Shown here: positions 36,302 through 44,905 of the stretch, piece by piece | How the letters are laid out: each line of letters opens with the position of its first letter | Position numbering within the stretch: position 1 is the first letter of the stretch | DNA from: Clostridia bacterium | Lineage (GTDB): Bacteria; Bacillota; Clostridia; TANB77; CAG-508 | DNA: 64,000 bases | Reading direction: 5' to 3' | Assembly (NCBI GenBank): GCA_017517685.1 | Contig: JAFWYK010000010.1 | Coordinates: forward strand, 336,058 to 400,057 | The notes under the pieces: generated by a model | What the model saw: the letters and a program-made list of their open reading frames with translations, nothing else | What the model was told of the DNA's origin: nothing | The model's database searches: none | Position numbers and translations under genes: made by a program

Positions 36302-37243
36302 ATGGATAAAGTAGCTGTTTTAATACCTTGCTATAATGAAGCAAAAACAGTAAAAAAAGTAGTAGAAGATTTTAAGAGAGAATTACCAGAAGCTAAAATC
36401 TATGTGTACGACAATAATTCAAAAGATGGAACAGATAAAATTGCAAGAGATGCTGGAGCAATTGTAAGATATGAAACAAGACAAGGAAAAGGAAACGTTA
36501 TAAGAACAATGTTTAGAGAAATCGATGCAGAAGTTTATATAATGGTTGACGGAGATGATACATATCCAGCTGAAAGCGCTAAAGAAATGGTTAAGGCTGT
36601 TTTAGAAGAAAATGTAGATATGGTTATTGGAGATAGATTATCATCTACTTATTTTAAAGAAAATAAAAGACCATTCCATAATGTTGGAAACGTAACTGTA
36701 AGAGGATTAATCAATAGAATATATAAAAGTGATATAAGAGATGTTATGACAGGATTAAGAGCATTTAGCTATAGATTTGTTAAAACATTTCCTGTAATGT
36801 CAAAAGGTTTTGAACTTGAAACAGAAATGACAATTCATTGTTTAGATAAAAACATGAAAACAAAAAATATAATTGTTGAATATAGAGATAGACCTGCTGA
36901 TAGTCCTTCAAAATTAAATACAATTCCTGATGGTATAAAAGTATTAAAAACAATCGCAGGATTCTATAAAAATTATAAACCAATGGCGTTCTTTACATTG
37001 CTTGCATTTTTATTAGTTGTTATTGGAATGTTTTTCTTTGTACCAATATTTGTTGATTTCTTACAAAGAGGGGTTGTTAAAATCCCTACATTAGTTGTAT
37101 CAGTGCTATTTTTCTTGTGTGCTGTACAAGCATTCTTTGCAGGAATGATATTAGATAATATAATTAGAGATTCAAGACAATCATTTGAAATGAGATTGAT
37201 TGATTGTGAAAGAGAGTTAAAAGATAGAAGAAAGGATGACTAA
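36302..37243 (+). CDS. GtrB/DPM1-like polyprenyl-phosphate glycosyltransferase
   Basis: About 313 residues. The N-terminal GT2 domain has VAVLIPCYNEAKTVKKVVED, VYDNNSKDGT, MVDGDDTYP (DXD), the DPM1-like blocks DVMTGLRAFS and GFELETEMTIH, and EYRDRP near 200. It is followed by two transmembrane segments (about 230-255 and 268-292) and a short charged tail, the GtrB/ArnC layout. Likely loads a sugar onto undecaprenyl phosphate for use outside the cell after flipping by the GtrA protein. The frame opens with TTG at 36284. ATG 36302 behind GAAAGGAA is preferred. Confidence 0.87.
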   Translation: MDKVAVLIPCYNEAKTVKKVVEDFKRELPEAKIYVYDNNSKDGTDKIARDAGAIVRYETRQGKGNVIRTMFREIDAEVYIMVDGDDTYPAESAKEMVKAVLEENVDMVIGDRLSSTYFKENKRPFHNVGNVTVRGLINRIYKSDIRDVMTGLRAFSYRFVKTFPVMSKGFELETEMTIHCLDKNMKTKNIIVEYRDRPADSPSKLNTIPDGIKVLKTIAGFYKNYKPMAFFTLLAFLLVVIGMFFFVPIFVDFLQRGVVKIPTLVVSVLFFLCAVQAFFAGMILDNIIRDSRQSFEMRLIDCERELKDRRKDD

Positions 37244-37244
37244 G

Positions 37245-38285
37245 ATGAACCAACCAAAAGTTTCAATAGTAGTTCCAATATATAATCTAGAACAATATGT
37301 ACCAAGATGTTTAGATGCTTTAGTAAATCAAACATTAGAAGATATTGAAATACTATGTGTAAATGATGGATCAAAAGATTCTGCACCACAAATTATTGAG
37401 GATTATAAAAAAAGATATCCAAATAAAGTAAAAACATTTCATAAAGAAAATGGCGGAGAGTGGTCTGCAAGAACATATGGACTAAAACAAGCTACAGGAG
37501 AGTATGTAGGTTTTATAGATAGTGATGATGTTCCAGAAATAACTTGGGCTGAAAAATTATATACTGCAGCAAAAGAAAATGATGCTGATATTGCATTTTC
37601 AGGATATGATAGAGTTGATTTAGATACTGGGAATGTTGTGTCAACAGAAATGACACAACATGGCACAATGAATAAAGAAGTTGATTGGAATGATGACTTT
37701 ATCGTTTATGCAAACCCATCATTATGGAACAAATTATATCGTAGAGAATTAGTTAAAGATTTAGAATTTTTACCTTTTAGGGGATGTAATGATACATTAT
37801 TTTTAATTCATTCATATATGAATGGAGTTAAAAAATTAACATTTATACCAGATGTGTTATATCACTACTATTTACGCTCAAGTTCTCAAATTCATAATAT
37901 GCATGAAAAAGATATTGAGAATTTAAAGAAATATTTGGTTGTAACTAAAGAAAATGCAAAAAAGTTAGGTAAATATGAAGAATACAAAGATACTTTAGCA
38001 GCGATGGCATTTACTCATTTAGCAATATCTTGGGCATTTATGGTTTCTTATAATAAAGAAGTAAATATTCATAAAGTATTAAAAGGTATTATTAAATATT
38101 TGGATACAGAATTCCCTGAGTGGAGAAAATGTAAACATTATAGATTATTTAAATCTTTGAAAAAAGGATTTAAATCAACTTTAATATGGGGAGTACATTT
38201 ATTTTATAGAATGAATTTACCAATAGTGTATATTTGGGTAAATAGATTTTTATTGGATGTATTAAAAAAAGAAGTTAAATGGTAA
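37245..38285 (+). CDS. Family 2 glycosyltransferase, EpsJ/CpsI-like
   Basis: About 346 residues: KVSIVVPIYNLEQYVPRCLD, LCVNDGSKDSAPQII, ENGGEWSARTYGLK, GFIDSDDV (DXD), LWNKLYRR and YHYYLRSSS, the pattern of capsule and exopolysaccharide transferases such as EpsJ or CpsI. The C-terminal 120 residues are helical and basic. An ATG at 37236 overlaps the upstream gene. ATG 37245 has AAAGGA 8 bases ahead and is preferred. The sugar donor is not evident. Confidence 0.85.
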   Translation: MNQPKVSIVVPIYNLEQYVPRCLDALVNQTLEDIEILCVNDGSKDSAPQIIEDYKKRYPNKVKTFHKENGGEWSARTYGLKQATGEYVGFIDSDDVPEITWAEKLYTAAKENDADIAFSGYDRVDLDTGNVVSTEMTQHGTMNKEVDWNDDFIVYANPSLWNKLYRRELVKDLEFLPFRGCNDTLFLIHSYMNGVKKLTFIPDVLYHYYLRSSSQIHNMHEKDIENLKKYLVVTKENAKKLGKYEEYKDTLAAMAFTHLAISWAFMVSYNKEVNIHKVLKGIIKYLDTEFPEWRKCKHYRLFKSLKKGFKSTLIWGVHLFYRMNLPIVYIWVNRFLLDVLKKEVKW

Positions 38286-38310
38286 AAATTAAATTTTAAG
38301 GATTAATACT

Positions 38311-40503
38311 ATGATTGAAAAAATAAAATCAATGTTAAATAAAGTAGTAGATAAAGTTAAATTCTTTTTTAATAAAGATAACTTTACAAAAACAAAAATC
38401 GTATTAGTTGCTATAGCAGCATTAGCCGCTGCTGTAGTTGCAGAATACACAATAATGAGAATATATCATCCACAATTCATTTCAAAAAATAGAATAATGG
38501 TTGTAGCAATGTTCTTTATGTTTGTTGGAATACATTTTGTATTTAAACTAAAAGAAATGTATGAGTGGATACACAATAATAGGTACAAAATTGCTTGTGC
38601 CTTTTTGTTGTTTACTACGATCTTTAGATATTCAGGTTCTTCAATGACTTGTTATCATGAGTTTAAAGGTATTCAACCACACTTTGATGATTCTAGATAT
38701 CATACATTACTTGGTAAAGTGAGAACAATAAGAACTGATGAATGGTCAACTTCAACACCTTATATAATGTCTCAAGGTGAAGGTCAAAATCAACATGAAT
38801 ACTTTTCAGATAAATTAAGAAGTACAGAAACAGATATGTTTACAATATCAAATGGACCAGTAAAAGATATATTGATGCTTGGAAGACCATTTCAATTGGG
38901 ATTCTTACTATTAGGAAATGATTATGGTTGGAGTTTTTATTGGAATGTAAGATTAATTGCAATGATGCTTGGTGCATATGAATTATGCTTAATACTTACT
39001 AAACAAAATAAGAAGATGTCTTTACTAGGAATGATAATGATTTCATTCTCAGCGGCAGTACAATGGTGGTACTGTATGGATACATTAATTTGGGGACAAA
39101 TTGCATTTGTACTTGTTGATAAATTTATGAATGTAGATAAGAACTGGAAAAAATACTTATGTGCATTTGGAATTTTAGTATCTGGATTATCATATGTGTT
39201 TGTGTTCTATCCAGCATGGCAATTACCGTTTGGTTATGTATTTTTAGCGTTAATCATTTGGGCGTTAATTAAAAATATTAAATATGGAAATTATAAATTT
39301 ACAAAACATGATATTGCAGTAATTGTTATAACGCTAGTATGTTTAATATCATTGCTTGTAAGATGGTATATGTTATCAGGAGATACATTAAAATCAATGA
39401 TGTCTACTGATTATCCAGGAGATAGAGCTGAAGTTGGTGGAGGTGCATTAAATAATTACTCATACTTCTATGATATTTATTTCCCATTTGAAGATTTCTT
39501 AAATCCATGTGAATTTGCGGGAATGTTATCACTTTATCCTGTACCATTAATTTTAGGTCTTGTTTATGTAATAAGAAATAAAAAAGACTTACATTTTTGG
39601 ATCCCTACGTTAGTTGTAGGTGGATTCTTAAGTGTATGGTGTGTATATGGTTTCCCAGAGTGGCTTGCAAACTTAACAAAAATGTCAATGTCAACTGCTG
39701 GTAGAGCAACAATACCACTTGGAACAATAAGTATTTATGCATTAATTTATTTAATGGCATCAATTAAAAAAGAAGATAAACTTATTGAAAACAAAAAAAT
39801 AACATATGCATTAGCTTTTGCTTTCATATGTTTAATAGCTTATCAAGCTTATACAACAATTGGACATAAAGAAATATTTAGATATTTAGATAAATTTAAA
39901 ATGTTAGTATCTGCTGAAATTTTCGGAGCAATCATATTTGGGGTATTAAATATGAAAGACGAGAAAATTAAAGGATATACAATGTATGGATTAATGGCAG
40001 TTGCTTTTATTTCAGGAGCTACAGTTAATCCAATTATTCGAACAACTGATGTTTTATATACTAAGCCGGTAGCTAAAAAGATACAAGAAATTAGAAATCA
40101 AGAACCAAATGCAGTTTGGGTTGTTGATGATGAAGAAGATTGGCATATTAATAATTATGCATTAGCAAATGGTGTTAGGGTTTTAAATTCAACTAATATT
40201 TATCCAAATTTTGAATTATTTGAAAAAATATTAGGTAAAGAAAAAGCAGCAGAAAGCAAAGAAAAATTTAATAGATATGCACATGTTAATTTTAAAATAG
40301 TTGAAGATGAAGAGACAAAAATTGATTTATTGTATGCAGATAATATTTCAATAACAATGAACGCTGAAGAACTAGATGATAATGGCATTAATTATATACT
40401 TTCAAGAAAAAGTTTATATGGTGAAAGATCTTTAGAAGAGTATGTTGAAGAGATATATAATGAAGATGACATGTACATTTATAAAGTAATTAAGACAGAA
40501 TAA
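38311..40503 (+). CDS. Large polytopic membrane protein, putative GT-C-like transferase or polymerase (DUF7657-like)
   Basis: 730 residues. A charged N-terminus of about 28 residues, about 13 transmembrane segments, and a C-terminal outside domain of about 115 residues (from about 610). The long loop after the third segment has HEFKGIQPHFDD, then IRTDEWSTSTPYIMSQGEG, a conserved R-D-E-W block that I take for the active-site loop of this family, found next to GtrA/GtrB genes. The last segment ends SGATVNPII. Position after GtrA, GtrB and a GT2 suggests transfer of a polyprenyl-linked sugar to exported glycan. The 15130 protein is a cut-down paralogue. The DUF number is from memory. Confidence 0.7.
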   Translation: MIEKIKSMLNKVVDKVKFFFNKDNFTKTKIVLVAIAALAAAVVAEYTIMRIYHPQFISKNRIMVVAMFFMFVGIHFVFKLKEMYEWIHNNRYKIACAFLLFTTIFRYSGSSMTCYHEFKGIQPHFDDSRYHTLLGKVRTIRTDEWSTSTPYIMSQGEGQNQHEYFSDKLRSTETDMFTISNGPVKDILMLGRPFQLGFLLLGNDYGWSFYWNVRLIAMMLGAYELCLILTKQNKKMSLLGMIMISFSAAVQWWYCMDTLIWGQIAFVLVDKFMNVDKNWKKYLCAFGILVSGLSYVFVFYPAWQLPFGYVFLALIIWALIKNIKYGNYKFTKHDIAVIVITLVCLISLLVRWYMLSGDTLKSMMSTDYPGDRAEVGGGALNNYSYFYDIYFPFEDFLNPCEFAGMLSLYPVPLILGLVYVIRNKKDLHFWIPTLVVGGFLSVWCVYGFPEWLANLTKMSMSTAGRATIPLGTISIYALIYLMASIKKEDKLIENKKITYALAFAFICLIAYQAYTTIGHKEIFRYLDKFKMLVSAEIFGAIIFGVLNMKDEKIKGYTMYGLMAVAFISGATVNPIIRTTDVLYTKPVAKKIQEIRNQEPNAVWVVDDEEDWHINNYALANGVRVLNSTNIYPNFELFEKILGKEKAAESKEKFNRYAHVNFKIVEDEETKIDLLYADNISITMNAEELDDNGINYILSRKSLYGERSLEEYVEEIYNEDDMYIYKVIKTE

Positions 40504-40519
40504 TGGAAGGAAATAGAGA

Positions 40520-41428
40520 ATGAAAGAGAAAAAAGTTGCAGTTATAATGTCGACATATAATGGCGAAAAGTTTATAAGAGAACAACTTGATTCTATATTA
40601 AATCAATCATATAAGAATATTGAATTAATAGTTAGAGATGATGGTTCAAAAGATAAGACTGTAGAAATCGTAAAAGAATATCAAGCAAAGCATAAAAATA
40701 TTAAATTATTTGAAGGACAAAATTTAGGGTTTGTAAAAAGCTTTTTTGAACTTTTAAAATTAGCAGAAGCTGATTATTATGCTTATGCAGATCAAGATGA
40801 TATATGGATTGAAAATAAAATTGAACTAGCTGTAAATTCATTAAATAAATTAGATGACCAAAAGCCTAATATGGCTTTTGGAAATTCTGATTACTATGAT
40901 GAAAATATGGAATTCATGGGATATGGTGAAAAAAATAAAGAATATTCATTTTTAAGTTCTTTATTTGCATGTGTTGGCCAAGGTATGACAATGACTGTAA
41001 ATAAAAAAACTAGAGATATGATTATTGAAAATATGCCTAAAAGTTGTTTTTTCCATGATTGGTGGACATATATTCTTTGTGTTGGACTTGGAAATGTAGC
41101 ATATGATAATGTTACAACAGTTAAGTATAGAAGAAGAAAAGAAAATGCGACTTCAGAAGGACAAGGATATTTAAGATTATTAATTTGGAGAGTAAAAAAT
41201 CTTTTATTTAAAGATGGAATGAAAGATATAAAACAACAAATGGTTAATTTTAGAGACATTTATTATAACGATCTTCAAGATGACCAAAAAGCAATTTTAG
41301 ATTTATTTTCAAATGAAAAATATAATTTCTTTACTGCTTTGAAAAAAGCATTTTATCCAAAGAAAATTAGAAGAAGTCTAATGGATGATATAATGTTAAG
41401 AATAATATTTATATTAGGAGTTTTATAA
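40520..41428 (+). CDS. Family 2 glycosyltransferase, rhamnosyltransferase-like
   Basis: 302 residues: VAVIMSTYNGEKFIREQLDS, VRDDGSKDKTVEIV, LGFVKSFFELL, YADQDDIWIENKIELA (DXD) and a helical C-terminus. Closely patterned on the gene at 24477 (LATYNGEQFITEQIES, FSDQDDIWKPEKI), and on RgpB/RfbF-type transferases, so dTDP-rhamnose is a likely donor. GGAAGGAAAT precedes ATG 40520. It lies 17 bases after the polytopic protein and 5 before the flippase. Confidence 0.86.
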   Translation: MKEKKVAVIMSTYNGEKFIREQLDSILNQSYKNIELIVRDDGSKDKTVEIVKEYQAKHKNIKLFEGQNLGFVKSFFELLKLAEADYYAYADQDDIWIENKIELAVNSLNKLDDQKPNMAFGNSDYYDENMEFMGYGEKNKEYSFLSSLFACVGQGMTMTVNKKTRDMIIENMPKSCFFHDWWTYILCVGLGNVAYDNVTTVKYRRRKENATSEGQGYLRLLIWRVKNLLFKDGMKDIKQQMVNFRDIYYNDLQDDQKAILDLFSNEKYNFFTALKKAFYPKKIRRSLMDDIMLRIIFILGVL

Positions 41429-41432
41429 AATA

Positions 41433-42689
41433 ATGGATTCAGAAAAGAAAGCGTTTTTAAAGAATTTCATATGGAATAGTTTAGGTACAGGAATAAACTC
41501 TTTTAACTCTTTATTTTTCTTGATAATAGTAACTAGAGTAAATGATATACAAACTGCTGGAATATTCTCAATAGGATATGCAACGGCAACAATTCTTTAT
41601 ACTTTAGCAATGTACTCTGGAAGACTTTGTCAAGTAACTGATATAGAAGGAAAAATAAAAGATAAAGATTACATAGCTCAAAGAGCTTTTACTTGTATAA
41701 TAATGTTAATAGGAGCTGCAGTATTTTTAGGAATACAACAATACACTGGTTTTAAAACAATGGTGTTTGCACTTCTAGCTATATTTAAAGGAATAGAAGC
41801 ATTTTCGGATATACTATATGGTGTAATGCAAAAAAATGATATTTTATACAAGTCAGGTCAATCATTAACAATAAAAGGTTTTGTAGGAATTGCGTTATTT
41901 TTAATTGTTGATTTAATAACAAAAGATATTAGATGGGCTTGTTTTGCAGTTATATTAATAAATCTTTTAGTTTTAGTAGTATATGATTACTTTATAGTTA
42001 CAAGAAAATTAATAGATCATAAAAGTAAAATTAGTAAAGCTAACATAGTTAAAATATTAAAGAGTGAATTTTTTGTATTTGTAAATTCATTTGCAGGAAT
42101 ATATATTTTAAATGCGCCTAAATATGCAATTGATAGTTATTTAACTGATGATATTCAAGCAATATATGGTTATATAATGATGCCAGCAACAGTAATGACT
42201 TTATTTACACAATTTATAGTAATGCCATTTTTAGGTAAATTAAAAGATATGTATGAAAGAAAAGAACTTAAAGCGATTGATTCTGTGACATTTAAAATTA
42301 AATTAATCGTAGTTGCATTTGGAGCATTTGCTGTTCTAGCTGCATTTTTACTTGGCCCTGAATTCTTAGGATTAATTTATGGTTTAGATTTAACAATGTA
42401 TAGAATGAATTTATGTGTAATAATTGGATCATATATATTCTATGCAATTTCATATATTAATTTAGTAACATTAACAACGATAAGACATACATTCATTCAA
42501 TTTGTAATATATGTAGCGTCTATGGTAATAGCATTTATAGGATCAAACACATTAGTAGGATTCTTAAATTTAGGAATAAACGGTGCAACATTCTCTTGCA
42601 CAACAACTCTTGCAATACAATTTGTTTTGTATACAATTGCAACAAGAATAATAATGTATAAGGAAAACAAAAAATTAGCAAATAGTTAA
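41433..42689 (+). CDS. Wzx-like polysaccharide flippase (MOP superfamily)
   Basis: 418 residues with about 12 transmembrane segments. The N-terminus FLKNFIWNSLGTGINSFNSL, followed by VTRVNDIQTAGIFSIGYATA, is the usual start of lipid-linked oligosaccharide flippases. Later: FANSFAGIYILNAPKYAID-like region near residues 215-233 (here beginning VNSFAG) and a YIMMPATVMTLF segment. It should move undecaprenyl-diphosphate oligosaccharides outward. Its presence together with Wzm/Wzt is notable. AGGAG lies 12 bases before ATG 41433, a slightly long spacing. Confidence 0.85.
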   Translation: MDSEKKAFLKNFIWNSLGTGINSFNSLFFLIIVTRVNDIQTAGIFSIGYATATILYTLAMYSGRLCQVTDIEGKIKDKDYIAQRAFTCIIMLIGAAVFLGIQQYTGFKTMVFALLAIFKGIEAFSDILYGVMQKNDILYKSGQSLTIKGFVGIALFLIVDLITKDIRWACFAVILINLLVLVVYDYFIVTRKLIDHKSKISKANIVKILKSEFFVFVNSFAGIYILNAPKYAIDSYLTDDIQAIYGYIMMPATVMTLFTQFIVMPFLGKLKDMYERKELKAIDSVTFKIKLIVVAFGAFAVLAAFLLGPEFLGLIYGLDLTMYRMNLCVIIGSYIFYAISYINLVTLTTIRHTFIQFVIYVASMVIAFIGSNTLVGFLNLGINGATFSCTTTLAIQFVLYTIATRIIMYKENKKLANS

Positions 42690-42718
42690 TCAAATATAAG
42701 TACTAAAAGGAGAGGAAA

Positions 42719-44884
42719 ATGGAAGTACTATACATATTCTCAGTGATTCTTTTAGGTATCGCATTTATGATATTTAAAAAATCAGAAGAAAAATTAAACT
42801 TTATTAAATGGTTAATAATTTTTATAGTATCAATGCTTGCTTATAATGTAGCAGTAGGAATGATTCTAGGATTATTAAAAATTACATCACACATTTGGCT
42901 TTTAGCGATAATAAATGTTTTAGTAGCTTTTGGATTATCATTTAAAGCAATTAAAACAAAAGATTATCAAAAGTATACTGTAACAAAATTTGATGTAGTT
43001 GGAATATTACTTGTTTTAGTAATATTCGCAGTAATGTTTGTAAAAGACTTATATATCTTTAGCGGAGATATTACTCATGCTGCTATAGACTCAGCAATTC
43101 ATTATAGAGCAGCAAAACATTATGCAGAAAATTTAATCATATTTATAAATGTTGAAGATCCAACATTCTTTAATTTTAATGTAATGCAAACTGGAGCATA
43201 TATTAATGATGGTATATTTATGAATATTGCTCATAACTTAACAGGAGTTGAATATGAATATTTATATAAATTCTTTGAAAGTTCAGTTTTATTATTAAAC
43301 GGATTAGCATTTTATGCGATAGTAATGGATAAAATTAAAACAAAAAGAGGATTTGTTGGAAGTTTTGTTTTATTTGTACTTTACATGTATGGATATCCAT
43401 ATAACAACTGGATATTTGGATTCTCTTATTTATCTGTAGGAGTAGCGTTAATTGCTTTAATGGTTTCAATTGTTGAACTATTATTTTCAAAAGATAATAT
43501 CAAGAGATGGTTTGCTTATACACTTCTTGGAGTAGTAGCTTTTGGAATTATATTCTCATATTGTCTATTTGTCCCAATAGTATTTGCAGCAATATGTATA
43601 TATTGTTTCTTAAAAGGACTAGCAAATAAAGATGAGAAAAAATTCTTAAAAATATTTTCAAAAACGACATTAATTGTTTTTGGAATTCTAATAGTAATAA
43701 CATTAGTAGGAATAGCATATTTATTTATTCCAACATTCTTTATAGAAGGACAAACTGATTTAGTTAGTGCTTTAAAAATTAATGGTGGATTTTATGGCGA
43801 AAAATATAGAAACTTTGTTGTTTATATTCCTTTTGCTATAATTTATTTCGGAGATATATTAAGAAAGATTAAAAATAGAAACTTGAAATTCTTTGATGTA
43901 TTTTCAGTTTTAGTAGTAGGTTTCTTAGCTCTAATGTATTTAGGAATGTTGTTTAAAGTAGTTTCACCATATTATATGATAAAATTATATTCATTATTAT
44001 GGATTGTAATTATGGGAATAACAACTAATATAGTAAATGAGCATGTAGATAAAAAATACTTTAGATTAGATTTTATAATCTTAATTGCATTATTTGCTGT
44101 ATTTGCATTTAAATTTATAGGATTAGAGACAATTGTTAAGTTCTATTTATTAGTTGCATTAGTATTCTATATGGTTCTACCAGAATTATTAAAAGAAGTA
44201 GATTTTGCAAAGATTAAAGAATTTATTGCAAAAAGATTTAAATCAGAAAAAGTTCAAAGCTTTATTAAGAACTTTAAAGTAACAATGAAAGTATCAGCTG
44301 TTACATATGTTGTATGCTGGGGAGCTTTTGTTGGAATTTGGGTATGGATTAAAGCTGGACATGTGATAGGAGAAGTTGAAAAACACTCTCTTCCAGAATT
44401 TGTATCAATGTATTATGATCAAAACTGTGAATATAGAAAATTATTAGATTTAGAACATAATATTAACACAGATAATTTAAAAATATTAACATATGCAAGA
44501 GAAGAAATTAACGATTTAGATGCGGTTAATGTAGCACTTCTTGCTGATGGTATATTTAATAGAACATGGGCTACAGCATTATTAGATGTTGATAGCGATG
44601 AAATTACATATAATAGCTTTATTGAAGATTGCCATCCATATCCAATGGAAGATTTAATCAAAGATGAGGAACATAAATATTTAATTAAAATAGTTAAAAG
44701 AGATCAAACAAGAGTTGATGAAATGAAATCTGAAATGGATAGATTCGTAAATGATGGAAATATTAAAGTTCTTTTATCAAATGAACATGGTTTTGTAGCA
44801 GAAATTATAAATAGAGATATAAAAGAAATAGAAGAAGTTGATGAAGTAACAAATATAGTAGAAAACGTTGTTGAAAATCAATAA
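42719..44884 (+). CDS. Large polytopic membrane protein, tandem paralogue 1
   Basis: 721 residues with about 13 transmembrane segments and a soluble C-terminal domain (about 575-721, ending acidic). After the fourth segment comes an outside loop with ITHAAIDSAIHYRAAKHYAE and FNFNVMQTGAYINDGIFMNI, a motif pair shared with the next gene. The positions of Asp, His and Tyr in this loop suggest an active site of GT-C type, but I cannot name the family. It differs from the next gene by an inserted stretch (about 480-550, RFKSEKVQSFIKNF and a further segment). AGGAGAGG precedes ATG 42719. It lies after the Wzx-like gene. Confidence 0.7.
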   Translation: MEVLYIFSVILLGIAFMIFKKSEEKLNFIKWLIIFIVSMLAYNVAVGMILGLLKITSHIWLLAIINVLVAFGLSFKAIKTKDYQKYTVTKFDVVGILLVLVIFAVMFVKDLYIFSGDITHAAIDSAIHYRAAKHYAENLIIFINVEDPTFFNFNVMQTGAYINDGIFMNIAHNLTGVEYEYLYKFFESSVLLLNGLAFYAIVMDKIKTKRGFVGSFVLFVLYMYGYPYNNWIFGFSYLSVGVALIALMVSIVELLFSKDNIKRWFAYTLLGVVAFGIIFSYCLFVPIVFAAICIYCFLKGLANKDEKKFLKIFSKTTLIVFGILIVITLVGIAYLFIPTFFIEGQTDLVSALKINGGFYGEKYRNFVVYIPFAIIYFGDILRKIKNRNLKFFDVFSVLVVGFLALMYLGMLFKVVSPYYMIKLYSLLWIVIMGITTNIVNEHVDKKYFRLDFIILIALFAVFAFKFIGLETIVKFYLLVALVFYMVLPELLKEVDFAKIKEFIAKRFKSEKVQSFIKNFKVTMKVSAVTYVVCWGAFVGIWVWIKAGHVIGEVEKHSLPEFVSMYYDQNCEYRKLLDLEHNINTDNLKILTYAREEINDLDAVNVALLADGIFNRTWATALLDVDSDEITYNSFIEDCHPYPMEDLIKDEEHKYLIKIVKRDQTRVDEMKSEMDRFVNDGNIKVLLSNEHGFVAEIINRDIKEIEEVDEVTNIVENVVENQ

Positions 44885-44905
44885 TACAAAGTGAGGAAAA
44901 AGAGT

